Below are positions 1-6,272 of a DNA stretch of 16,962 bases, piece by piece; position 1 is the first letter of the stretch, and each line of letters starts with the position of its first letter. Where the stretch lies: the NCBI GenBank assembly GCA_964643615.1, contig CAZXTR010000018.1, positions 1-16,962 on the forward strand, written 5' to 3'. Origin of the DNA: CAZXTR01 sp964643615. Lineage in GTDB: Bacteria > Pseudomonadota > Alphaproteobacteria > CAAHEQ01 > UBA3637. A model generated the notes under the pieces. It saw nothing but the letters and a program-made list of their open reading frames with translations. It searched no databases and was not told where the DNA came from. The position numbers and the translations under genes are program-made.

Positions 1-100
1 TCGCGTTCAAAAGCGCAACTTCATCTGTGACGAGATCTGTTGTCTCTTCAAGAATCTTTCTACGGATAGCACTTAAAATTTGATTTGTTGTTAATGACAT
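1..100 (-). CDS. Partial head-module protein, N-terminus only
   Basis: The start codon is at 100 and the reading frame stays open to the window edge, giving 33 visible residues beginning MSLTTNQILSAIRRKILEE, apparently helical. It follows the capsid gene by 60 nt in the same direction, where tailed phages usually encode the head-tail adaptor (head completion) protein. That role is inferred from position only. The start is preceded by an A-rich leader, ATAATTAAAACAACATG, which recurs exactly in front of the gene at 12459, and this supports the start choice. No Shine-Dalgarno sequence is visible. Confidence 0.7.
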   Translation of the reverse strand, partial: MSLTTNQILSAIRRKILEETTDLVTDEVALLNA

Positions 101-128
101 GTTGTTTTAATTATTCTTAATACCTACA

Positions 129-153
129 GGCACACCCACAGAGTGAGTGAGCC
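129..153 (-). promoter_or_regulatory. mRNA hairpin downstream of the capsid gene
   Basis: Between the capsid stop and the next start the minus-strand RNA can form an 11-pair stem with one U-U mismatch, one G-U wobble and a UCU loop. The plus-strand version of the same sequence has a C-A mismatch where the minus RNA has a wobble, so pairing is better in the transcribed sense. No U-tract follows, so it is not an intrinsic terminator. It may stabilise the 3' end of the capsid message or mark a processing point (inference). Confidence 0.5.
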
Positions 154-160
154 AAAGGAA

Positions 161-1255
161 CTATGAAATGGTTGCTCGCAAAACTGCGCCGCGTCCTCTG
201 TTTCCTTCGAACACTTTTCTGCCCCATGTCAAGAGTCCTTTACATGTGCTAACAAATGTACTTGGATCACTTGATGAAGGAATAACATTGACCTTCATAA
301 TTTGAAGAGCCATTGCGCAGAAGTCTTTAGTTCCTGCAAGAATCCAGTATCCAGTTGTATTGTTTCCGTCTACAAGTTCTGATGTGTAAACATCAAATCC
401 TGCAATTCGTCCAATCTTTGCGCCTTTTACTGCATCCTCATAAGCCATACCAACAGCAGGAATAAATTCTGGAGCTTGTAACAAAGCACCTTCAAATGCT
501 GAGTTTACAACCAAGAATCGTCCTTCTTTTGGTGTTAATTGCTGACCTAGTTTTGTTCTAAGTTCAACAATTTGTGAGTAAATGTTTGACTTTGTAATTG
601 CTGTCGCTGTTGCGGCATTAATCACATAAGTATCACTACCAGCAACCTCTCCACCTGAGTAACCATCTCCATCAAGATCTGTAACTGTGATTGAAGAAGC
701 GTGAGTAAATGTTGTGACTAGATAGTAATCATCAAGGGTTGATGGTTTAAAGTAACCACCGACCATTGCTGATGTCCAAGTAGTTCCTGAACCAGTAACA
801 ACGCCAGTTGTTGCTGCCACAGCACAAGTTCCTGTTGAATATGAATTACCAACAGCGTTTGCACCATGAACATTCTTTCTCATGTAAGAAAGGATGTTTG
901 TGTCAAGCAACTCTTGCATGTCTCGCTTTGATGTTGCTGCGTACTCATTGATAGTATCAATATCGTTTTGCAACTTATCAATGTCGTCCACGATGAACTT
1001 GAAGTAGTATTGCTGATCTACAATCAAGTCTTCATACGAAGGTGACAAGTCTTGTGCTACAAGAGTTGTTCCCTTTGTATATGCGGAAAGTGTTAGCTTT
1101 CCTAATGTTCGTACTCTCACTCTATCACCTTCGCTACGAATTTCTCCTTCGTATGAGGTATTAGTTACCTTGTTGTAAATTGTTTCATTGTACAACAATT
1201 CTACCAGCTTTAGGGAGTACTTTACCGGTGTATTTGCGGATAAATCGTTTGCCAT
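161..1255 (-). CDS. Major capsid protein (HK97-fold, P22-like)
   Basis: This 364-residue protein most likely forms the capsid shell. Its N-terminal half has features common in capsid proteins of this type: an early strand-rich region with charged stretches (GDRVRVRTLGKLT around residue 43) and the segment DQQYYFKFIVDDIDKLQ (80-96), followed by a long helix running to about residue 130. A glycine/threonine-rich stretch at about 137-214 looks like an inserted beta domain, and the core resumes at TAITKSNIYSQIVELRTKL. The gene lies directly after a scaffold-like gene and downstream of portal, the expected order for head genes. The start at 1255 is 12 nt after the scaffold stop and has no Shine-Dalgarno sequence. 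The stop is TAG. The family assignment comes from sequence character and gene order, not a database match. Confidence 0.85.
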   Translation of the reverse strand: MANDLSANTPVKYSLKLVELLYNETIYNKVTNTSYEGEIRSEGDRVRVRTLGKLTLSAYTKGTTLVAQDLSPSYEDLIVDQQYYFKFIVDDIDKLQNDIDTINEYAATSKRDMQELLDTNILSYMRKNVHGANAVGNSYSTGTCAVAATTGVVTGSGTTWTSAMVGGYFKPSTLDDYYLVTTFTHASSITVTDLDGDGYSGGEVAGSDTYVINAATATAITKSNIYSQIVELRTKLGQQLTPKEGRFLVVNSAFEGALLQAPEFIPAVGMAYEDAVKGAKIGRIAGFDVYTSELVDGNNTTGYWILAGTKDFCAMALQIMKVNVIPSSSDPSTFVSTCKGLLTWGRKVFEGNRGRGAVLRATIS

Positions 1256-1267
1256 TAAAGTAAATAA

Positions 1268-2005
1268 TTACTTCAACTTTCCAGATTGCATATCCTCATT
1301 GAACTGTTTAGATTGCTTTGCAAATTCTCCTGGGTTGTTTTGAGCCATCTTGTACCAATCTTCAAGAGTGCGAGTAGCTTTTGGTGTTTTTTCACCACCA
1401 GATTGCCTCTCAATATCTATTCGTTTGGTTTGTGCTAGTGCATCCTTCATTCCTAAGTCTCTCGCCTTATCAAAAAGGTGTGCCTTAGATAGGTCTGTCA
1501 AAATATCTTTGATGTTATCTGGAACAGAAACATCTTTTTTGTAGAATTTCGACTTAAACTCATCTTTTGACTCACGGATTTCTGGAAGTTCACTTGCGAC
1601 CTGCTCAAAAGCTCGTTCCCATTTGTTCTCGTTGTATGACTGTTTCGCAAAAGCCAGTGCTGGGTCTTTATAAACCTCATTCAGCGTTTGCTTTTTAATC
1701 GAATCAGTATAAGCAAGAAGGTTCTTTCGCTCATCATCTGACAACATATCAAATCCTGGATACAGTGCGTCTGAATTGTTGGCGCCGATGTCTTGTTTGG
1801 CTTCCAATTCTTGCCTCAATCTTTCGATTTCAGCTTCCTTTTCTCTCTGTTTCTCGAGAATCCTTGCGTTTTCTCGTGTGGATTCACTAAACTTAACTTT
1901 ATAATCAACATCTGGCTCGGACTCTGCCTCTGTTGGTTTTTCTTCAGTTATCTCTGGTTCAGGGTTTGGAGTTGCAACTCCGTCCTGTTTTATTTCTTCT
2001 GACAT
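1268..2005 (-). CDS. Scaffold-like capsid assembly protein
   Basis: This 245-residue, highly charged protein has a Pro/Glu-rich acidic N-terminus, a predicted coiled coil at about 45-70 (ENARILEKQREKEAEIERLR) and a helical, basic C-terminus ending MQSGKLK. Composition and position between portal and capsid genes match phage scaffolding proteins, which fill the procapsid interior and leave or are degraded before packaging. I chose ATG at 2005 (MSEEIKQDG) over the in-frame GTG at 2023 because the ATG directly follows an A-rich leader (GCAAAAAAAACA) like those of other genes here, and the GTG has none. An extended -10 promoter (2071-2081) lies about 60 nt upstream. Confidence 0.75.
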   Translation of the reverse strand: MSEEIKQDGVATPNPEPEITEEKPTEAESEPDVDYKVKFSESTRENARILEKQREKEAEIERLRQELEAKQDIGANNSDALYPGFDMLSDDERKNLLAYTDSIKKQTLNEVYKDPALAFAKQSYNENKWERAFEQVASELPEIRESKDEFKSKFYKKDVSVPDNIKDILTDLSKAHLFDKARDLGMKDALAQTKRIDIERQSGGEKTPKATRTLEDWYKMAQNNPGEFAKQSKQFNEDMQSGKLK

Positions 2006-2070
2006 TGTTTTTTTTGCCGTCACATTACCCAGTGGGTTTGTGGTTTGGCATAATTAACTAATAATAATCA

Positions 2071-2081
2071 CATTATACCAC
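2071..2081 (-). promoter_or_regulatory. Extended -10 promoter for scaffold/capsid genes
   Basis: The minus strand reads GTGGTATAATG, a TATAAT box with a TGn extension. No good -35 is present. It overlaps the last codons of the 62-aa gene and would start transcription near 2065, ahead of scaffold, capsid and the following gene. The same GTGNTATAATG string occurs in front of portal, small terminase and the SSB-like gene. Confidence 0.55.
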
Positions 2082-2261
2082 CTTTTTCTTTGCGCGTGTA
2101 ACTTTTTGTGGTTTTTCTTCTACAACAACTTCTGTAACCGGATCTGGTGACTCAAAACCCAGTCTCACTTTTTGTTCATGGGTAAGGTTTGCGAGGTTTT
2201 TGATGATAATTTTCATATCTTCCTCGTTAAATGATTCTTTTTTAAATATTTCTTCTAACAT
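2073..2261 (-). CDS. Small protein of unknown function with basic C-terminus
   Basis: This 62-residue protein starts MLEEIFKKESFNEEDMK. Residues 8-35 look like a short helical pair (NEEDMKIIIKNLANLTHEQKVRLGF). A Pro/Val/Glu linker and a lysine-rich end (KVTRAKKKVV) follow. It starts one nt after the stop of the 82-aa gene (TAACATG), so it belongs to the same cistron series between portal and scaffold. I recognise no family. Small proteins at this position often serve head assembly, but that is inference from place only. Confidence 0.6.
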   Translation of the reverse strand: MLEEIFKKESFNEEDMKIIIKNLANLTHEQKVRLGFESPDPVTEVVVEEKPQKVTRAKKKVV

Positions 2262-2262
2262 G

Positions 2263-2666
2263 TTATTTTTTCTTTAATTTTTTATTAATTCTTTCATCGC
2301 TATTTGTCCTCATCTCCTGTCGCTTTGCTTCCATCATTCTTTCAATCAGATCATCAATCTCTTTTCCCATCCGACACTTATCGTCCAGCTCAGACACAGC
2401 GGTGATACGCTCCATGCCCGGAATATCAGTTCTAAGGGTTGAGATGATTACTCTCTTTTCAATTCCGGTGGCATCTTTTTCATTTAAAACTTGTATAANN
2501 NNNNNNNNNNNNNNNNNNNNNNNNNNNNNNNNNNNNNNNNNNNNNNNNNNNNNNNNNNNNNNNNNNNNNNNNNNNNNNNNNNNNNNNNNNNNNNNNNNAT
2601 GATTACTCTCTTTTCAATTCCGGTGGCATCTTTTTCATTTAAAACTTGTATAATTAAATTTCTCAT
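2263..2666 (-). CDS. 82-aa unknown protein, split by a false assembly gap
   Basis: As printed, the reading frame runs into 100 Ns. The 55 nt on each side of the gap are identical (2444-2498 and 2599-2653), so the contigs overlap and the gap is artificial. Collapsing one copy gives a continuous 82-residue ORF starting MRNLIIQVLNEKDATGIEKR and ending NKKLKKK. Its ATG at 2666 overlaps the upstream stop (ATGA, 2663-2666), and its stop is one nt from the next ATG. This perfect packing on both sides supports both the gene and the collapse. The C-terminal half is a long charged helix. I recognise no family. Confidence 0.75.
2444..2653. repeat. Exact 55-bp duplicate flanking the gap (assembly overlap)
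   Basis: Bases 2444-2498 and 2599-2653 are identical, and both copies end exactly at the Ns. This is what two contigs with an unmerged 55-base overlap look like after scaffolding, not a biological repeat. Confidence 0.9.
2499..2598. other. Scaffold gap, 100 N (apparently spurious)
   Basis: Exactly 100 Ns. Because the flanks overlap by 55 identical bases and the gene across them closes in frame, there is probably no missing sequence here. Confidence 0.9.
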
Positions 2667-2983
2667 TTTTTTAGTAAGTTAGCCAGATTGTTTTCCATCA
2701 TCTTCCTTTCTAGCTCTGGTGTTTTTAAAAAGTCTTTTATTTTTCTAATAATATTTAATTCCGCTTTCAACTGTGCATCTTTTTCATCATACCCCGAAAG
2801 CAAAACAAGTTTTTCAATAATATCATTTTCCGTCTTCACTAAGAAGGTGGCGACATCGTCATCTGTCAGTTTTCTACCAACAAGCGCCTCTTCCCAATTA
2901 CGATAAGTTTCCTTCTCATCCTCCGTTAGCTGAGAAAATTCTTTTACGCCAATTTTGTCGAGATACTTTTTTAAAAAATCCAT
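2663..2983 (-). CDS. 106-aa charged helical protein, unknown
   Basis: The protein starts MDFLKKYLDKIGVKEF and is almost wholly charged helix, with acidic and basic residues alternating (LTEDEKETYRNWEEAL; LKAELNIIRKIKDFLKTPELERKM). It begins 3 nt after the portal stop and its own stop overlaps the next start as ATGA, so translation is probably coupled along portal, this gene and the 82-aa gene. It has no signal peptide, membrane segment or recognisable motif. Its place between portal and scaffold suggests a head-assembly accessory, but that is inference. Confidence 0.65.
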   Translation of the reverse strand: MDFLKKYLDKIGVKEFSQLTEDEKETYRNWEEALVGRKLTDDDVATFLVKTENDIIEKLVLLSGYDEKDAQLKAELNIIRKIKDFLKTPELERKMMENNLANLLKK

Positions 2984-2986
2984 ATT

Positions 2987-4681
2987 TTATGCTGTCGCCT
3001 GCTGAAGTACCTGAGCGTTGTTGAATGGTCGACCCCCAAACTGACCCTCTGGTTCTTCTATCTCTTCTTCTGGCATCTCCATATTTCCTTTGTTCTCTTC
3101 AAACTGCATAACCTGATCAATTTCATCGCTATCCCAATTCATTGTCTCAAGCTGTTTGCGTTTTGCAATAGTCAAAGCTACTGGATTGTCTTGGAAGTTA
3201 GCCAAAACATACTGAGCTTCCTGAAGTGCGTACTGATCTAGCGCACTTTTTTCTGACTTCATAACTACCTGACACTCATATCCCTCCGGCATAACCCATT
3301 CTGAAGGATAGACATTCTTCTTGTACAAATCTCCATTGGTTCCTTTTTTGTAAAGGGTAATGGTGCCAGGTACGTTTGCTTGCATCAATTCATAAAACAA
3401 ATCGCCAATTTCTTTCCATGCTCTACGATAATGTTTTGCTGATACAGAGTTTCTGCCTTGTGATTGTTCAAGTCCAATTTCAACTTCACCAAGAGTTGTT
3501 CGTGATTTTGTCTGAATACCTCGTTCGGTTGGAGTTTGAGCCACGGAGGATTGAATCAAATCTTTCAAGAATTGAATTTGTTGTGTTGTGTCGTTAAGGG
3601 CTGGAATATCAACTTGTTTCAATACCTCTTGGGGATTGCCTGGGATTCCGTACATTCCGAATGGTTTAGGATCAAACGCGCGAGGTTGAAATGTTCCATT
3701 CATTGTGTTGAAGAAATACATTCCGAAGTTTCGGTATGCTCGGTTCTCAACATCTTGTGAGATGTACATATTCACAACCTTGTTGATGGTGCGCACAGAA
3801 TCTCCTTTTCCATCACACCAAATATCGGCAAGGTCTGGATCGTCAGCCCAAGTAACGATTGGAATTTTACTAATACCAAGTGCCTCTTTGATTGGCTCGT
3901 TGTAAAGAATAACTTTGTCAGCAGCGATGATGATAAGGTGCCTAACGAATCTGTTTTCATCTGGGTGCCAAATTAATTTATATGATTCATTTAGCTCAAC
4001 AAGCATTTCAGTTGCGTTATACTCATCAAAGTTTTGTGCACCAAGATCTCGCAATCTATCCATTTTTTCAAGGTAAGCATCGGTTGCTTCATTTGCTCTT
4101 AAAATTCCCTCTTTTGTATCAAGATAAACCTTTAGCGTTTGTTTTCCCTCAGAACTATATTTTTGATTAGCGAGAATTTCTCTTAGTGGTTTGAATAGAT
4201 TTGTTCGGATAACGTACTGTGCGCTGTTTAAATCAAGCACATTCGCCCTGGGTGAGATTTCAACATCATAAGGATCAAGAATATCAATGAAAAATTCACC
4301 GGCAGAAATACCACAGATTTTGAATGACCTTCCTTGCAAACCAACTATTTTTTTATCTACGTTATCTAAGATGTCTAGTTTTAACTTATCAAAATAATAA
4401 GTCCACATTTCATCAATAATGAGTTCTCCTGTCTTATGTTTATTTGTTCTTCCACGTGCTTTAAAGTGCAATTCTGGTGGTTCATCAATCTTTGAAATCC
4501 ACGTCTGGATAGTTTCGCGCATGATCGGTATATTAATCGCCTGGCGTTGTGTTAGGCGATTAGTTGTAACCTTGTCTCTAAACAATAAATAATTTTCCTT
4601 CCAGTTTTCGAAGCGCCTCTCTTTAAAATCTCGAGACTCTTTTTTCTCTGTTTGGTGCTCTTTAATTAATTTGTCATCCAT
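2987..4681 (-). CDS. Portal protein (P22-type)
   Basis: This 564-residue protein should form the dodecameric ring at the capsid vertex through which DNA is pumped and to which the tail attaches. The N-terminal charged helix is followed by RQAINIPIMRETIQTWISKI, an early segment typical of P22-like portals. FFIDILDPYDVEISP sits in the stem/wing region. A central helical part (TTQQIQFLKDLIQSSVAQTPTERG) is followed by the pattern SRTTLGEVEIGLEQSQGR and a helical crown. The C-terminus is acidic and Gln-rich. Length and gene order (terminase upstream, scaffold and capsid downstream) fit the family. The start at 4681 lies 9 nt after a TATAAT box, so the leader is nearly absent. Confidence 0.88.
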   Translation of the reverse strand: MDDKLIKEHQTEKKESRDFKERRFENWKENYLLFRDKVTTNRLTQRQAINIPIMRETIQTWISKIDEPPELHFKARGRTNKHKTGELIIDEMWTYYFDKLKLDILDNVDKKIVGLQGRSFKICGISAGEFFIDILDPYDVEISPRANVLDLNSAQYVIRTNLFKPLREILANQKYSSEGKQTLKVYLDTKEGILRANEATDAYLEKMDRLRDLGAQNFDEYNATEMLVELNESYKLIWHPDENRFVRHLIIIAADKVILYNEPIKEALGISKIPIVTWADDPDLADIWCDGKGDSVRTINKVVNMYISQDVENRAYRNFGMYFFNTMNGTFQPRAFDPKPFGMYGIPGNPQEVLKQVDIPALNDTTQQIQFLKDLIQSSVAQTPTERGIQTKSRTTLGEVEIGLEQSQGRNSVSAKHYRRAWKEIGDLFYELMQANVPGTITLYKKGTNGDLYKKNVYPSEWVMPEGYECQVVMKSEKSALDQYALQEAQYVLANFQDNPVALTIAKRKQLETMNWDSDEIDQVMQFEENKGNMEMPEEEIEEPEGQFGGRPFNNAQVLQQATA

Positions 4682-4689
4682 ATTAGGTA

Positions 4690-4700
4690 CATTATATCAC
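4690..4700 (-). promoter_or_regulatory. Extended -10 promoter for portal
   Basis: The minus strand reads GTGATATAATG, with TATAAT at 4696-4691 and a TGn extension. The portal ATG follows 9 nt after the box, so the transcript would carry about two untranslated bases. No clear -35 is seen. The box lies in the gap between the HNH gene and portal, so portal transcription does not depend on readthrough. Confidence 0.6.
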
Positions 4701-4706
4701 TAATAT

Positions 4707-5153
4707 CTATTTTAAAGAAGTCAAGTGTCTTGAATATCTATCTCGTTTTTTTTGATCTCTATCTATCATGTTGTCTTTCATTGTTCCAGCCCATAAATGA
4801 CGGGGGTTTACACACGACGGATTATCGCACGAATGACAAACACATAATTTTTTGTCAAAGAAATTGTTGTGAATAACAAAAGAATAACGATGAGCATAAC
4901 CTTTATTAAATCTACCATATCCAGATTTAGTTTTTGAACCAAGCCACAACCAACAGCTATTCTCATCTTTTGTTTTTTCAACTTTTTCCCAAAATTGTTC
5001 TTTTTTTGTCTTTCTTTTTCTATTTTTGAGTATATATAATTTTCCTTTTTCTGATTTTAACCACCTAACAGATTGAAGATAACATTGTTTTTTATTTTTT
5101 TCTTCAGAATACCATTTTTTAAAATAAATTTTATTATACTCTTTTTTATTCAT
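4707..5153 (-). CDS. HNH endonuclease (homing-type, free-standing)
   Basis: This 148-residue protein has a very Lys-rich N-terminal half (1-60), then CWLWLGSKTKSGYGRF (67-82) and AHRYSFVIHN (87-96). The HNH core follows: VCHSCDNPSCVNPRHLW (105-121) with H107, N116 and H119, and Cys pairs that could bind zinc. This layout is common to the HNH_3-type nucleases scattered in phage genomes, usually as mobile genes that cut related phages lacking them. It lies between two genes of a leftward series, is notably AT-rich, and has its own consensus promoter, all signs of an inserted mobile gene. The ATG is 6 nt after the TATAAT box, which predicts a leaderless message. Confidence 0.85.
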   Translation of the reverse strand: MNKKEYNKIYFKKWYSEEKNKKQCYLQSVRWLKSEKGKLYILKNRKRKTKKEQFWEKVEKTKDENSCWLWLGSKTKSGYGRFNKGYAHRYSFVIHNNFFDKKLCVCHSCDNPSCVNPRHLWAGTMKDNMIDRDQKKRDRYSRHLTSLK

Positions 5154-5159
5154 AGAGTA

Positions 5160-5189
5160 ATTATACCTATACTACAAACCTTTTGTCAA
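5160..5189 (-). promoter_or_regulatory. Consensus sigma70 promoter of the HNH gene
   Basis: On the minus strand a perfect TTGACA (5189-5184) is separated by 18 nt from a perfect TATAAT (5165-5160). Six bases (TACTCT) then lead to the ATG at 5153, so the expected start point is on or beside the start codon. Confidence 0.8.
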
Positions 5190-5196
5190 GTATATA

Positions 5197-5394
5197 CTAA
5201 AAAGAATCAAACCGATTATTCCAAGGATAATTTTGGTGTATTGCAGGATCCTCTCCTCGTCCGACATTCTCAAAAAATTCTTCTTTTTCTTTTTCATTTA
5301 AGTCTTTTGTTAAATAATTAATAATAAACAAATGTAAAAATAAACCAAATATTCCAGCGACTATTGCTAGTCCAATGAAAATAATTATAATCAT
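5197..5394 (-). CDS. Small single-pass membrane protein
   Basis: This 65-residue protein begins with a hydrophobic stretch at about 1-28 (MIIIIFIGLAIVAGIFGLFL) with no cleavage site evident, followed by a charged, Glu-rich cytoplasmic-type tail (LNEKEKEEFFENVGRGEDP). The start overlaps the stop of the 288-aa gene by ATGA (5391-5394), indicating coupled translation. Small membrane proteins in phages include holins and superinfection-exclusion proteins, but nothing here distinguishes these. Confidence 0.6.
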   Translation of the reverse strand: MIIIIFIGLAIVAGIFGLFLHLFIINYLTKDLNEKEKEEFFENVGRGEDPAIHQNYPWNNRFDSF

Positions 5395-6257
5395 TTTATA
5401 TTTATTAAGATTGGCTTTTTGTAGCCAAGCTCTACTAATCGCTTCTGCCTCTCATCGTCTGTAAGCCCCATATATTTATACCCATCTTTTCGGAGCATCG
5501 CCCAGTATTTATCGGCATCGTCATACTGCATTTTGGTAATATCGACCTCTTTCACGGCATTAACAAACGCCCTTTGATACTTTGGGATTAACAACAACCA
5601 TCCCAATAATTCTCCAACGAGCGTTAGTTTCCAAGAAATATTTTTGTGTGATTCGCGTTCTCGGATGGTTTTAACTAAATGTTTTAATTCCATTCTTGGA
5701 CTATGAACCAAAAACTTCTTTGCCGTTTCGGTCATCACGTCTTCAAACCTAAGCTGATAAGCATTATCATAATCAAAGCACGTTGCAATAATTTCAGCAA
5801 TGTTAAAACACCAACGACGTTCAATATCAAGATTTTCTAAGAAACAGAAAACTAACCACTCCAACTCTCGTGACATCGGTTTCATATATTCTTGGTGCAA
5901 GACATACGGTCTAATGGCGCGATATGATATTTCAGAAAAAGCTCTGGCAAGCTCATTGCGCGCCCTCTTTGAAAAAAGTGCTACCGCCATTCCTGGTAAA
6001 AAATACCACTTTGATAAAAGATTCATTCCCTCAACGAAGTTTCTCTTTGCAAGGTTCACTGACCACATTGTTTCTGGTGATGCCATGCCTTTTTGTGGAA
6101 AACTTGCACCTTGCAAAAAGATTTTCACTCCATCTTTCCACTCTATTTTCTCTAGTGGCGTTGCTGTTGGACTTTCTTGTGCCACCTCTTCAGTTCCACT
6201 TCTGTACCGAAATAACTCATCTGGCAACTCTATTTTTTCTCTATGTACTTCTCTCAT
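5391..6257 (-). CDS. 288-aa conserved-type phage protein, unknown function
   Basis: The start is MREVHREKIELPDELFRYR. After a charged N-terminus the protein is mostly helical, with several hydrophobic helices in the middle (WLVFCFLENLDIERRWCFNIAEIIATCF around 135-165 and LVGELLGWLLLIPKYQRAFV around 218-240) that look like buried helices of a soluble fold, not clear membrane spans. The end is KKPILINIK. It lies directly downstream of large terminase (15 nt after its stop) and upstream of portal, where packaging or portal accessory proteins may sit. I recognise no family. The leader is A-rich (TTAAAATTAAAACT) with no Shine-Dalgarno sequence. Confidence 0.7.
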   Translation of the reverse strand: MREVHREKIELPDELFRYRSGTEEVAQESPTATPLEKIEWKDGVKIFLQGASFPQKGMASPETMWSVNLAKRNFVEGMNLLSKWYFLPGMAVALFSKRARNELARAFSEISYRAIRPYVLHQEYMKPMSRELEWLVFCFLENLDIERRWCFNIAEIIATCFDYDNAYQLRFEDVMTETAKKFLVHSPRMELKHLVKTIRERESHKNISWKLTLVGELLGWLLLIPKYQRAFVNAVKEVDITKMQYDDADKYWAMLRKDGYKYMGLTDDERQKRLVELGYKKPILINIK

Positions 6258-6272
6258 AGTTTTAATTTTAAC

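Noticed and set aside
2006..2023. GTG start adding 6 residues to the scaffold-like protein
   Set aside because: The ATG at 2005 follows the A-rich leader typical of this phage; the GTG has no supporting context.
2024..2050. Eight-codon leader peptide before the scaffold gene (MPNHKPTG)
   Set aside because: Too short, with no regulatory structure or codon pattern, so chance is the simpler explanation.
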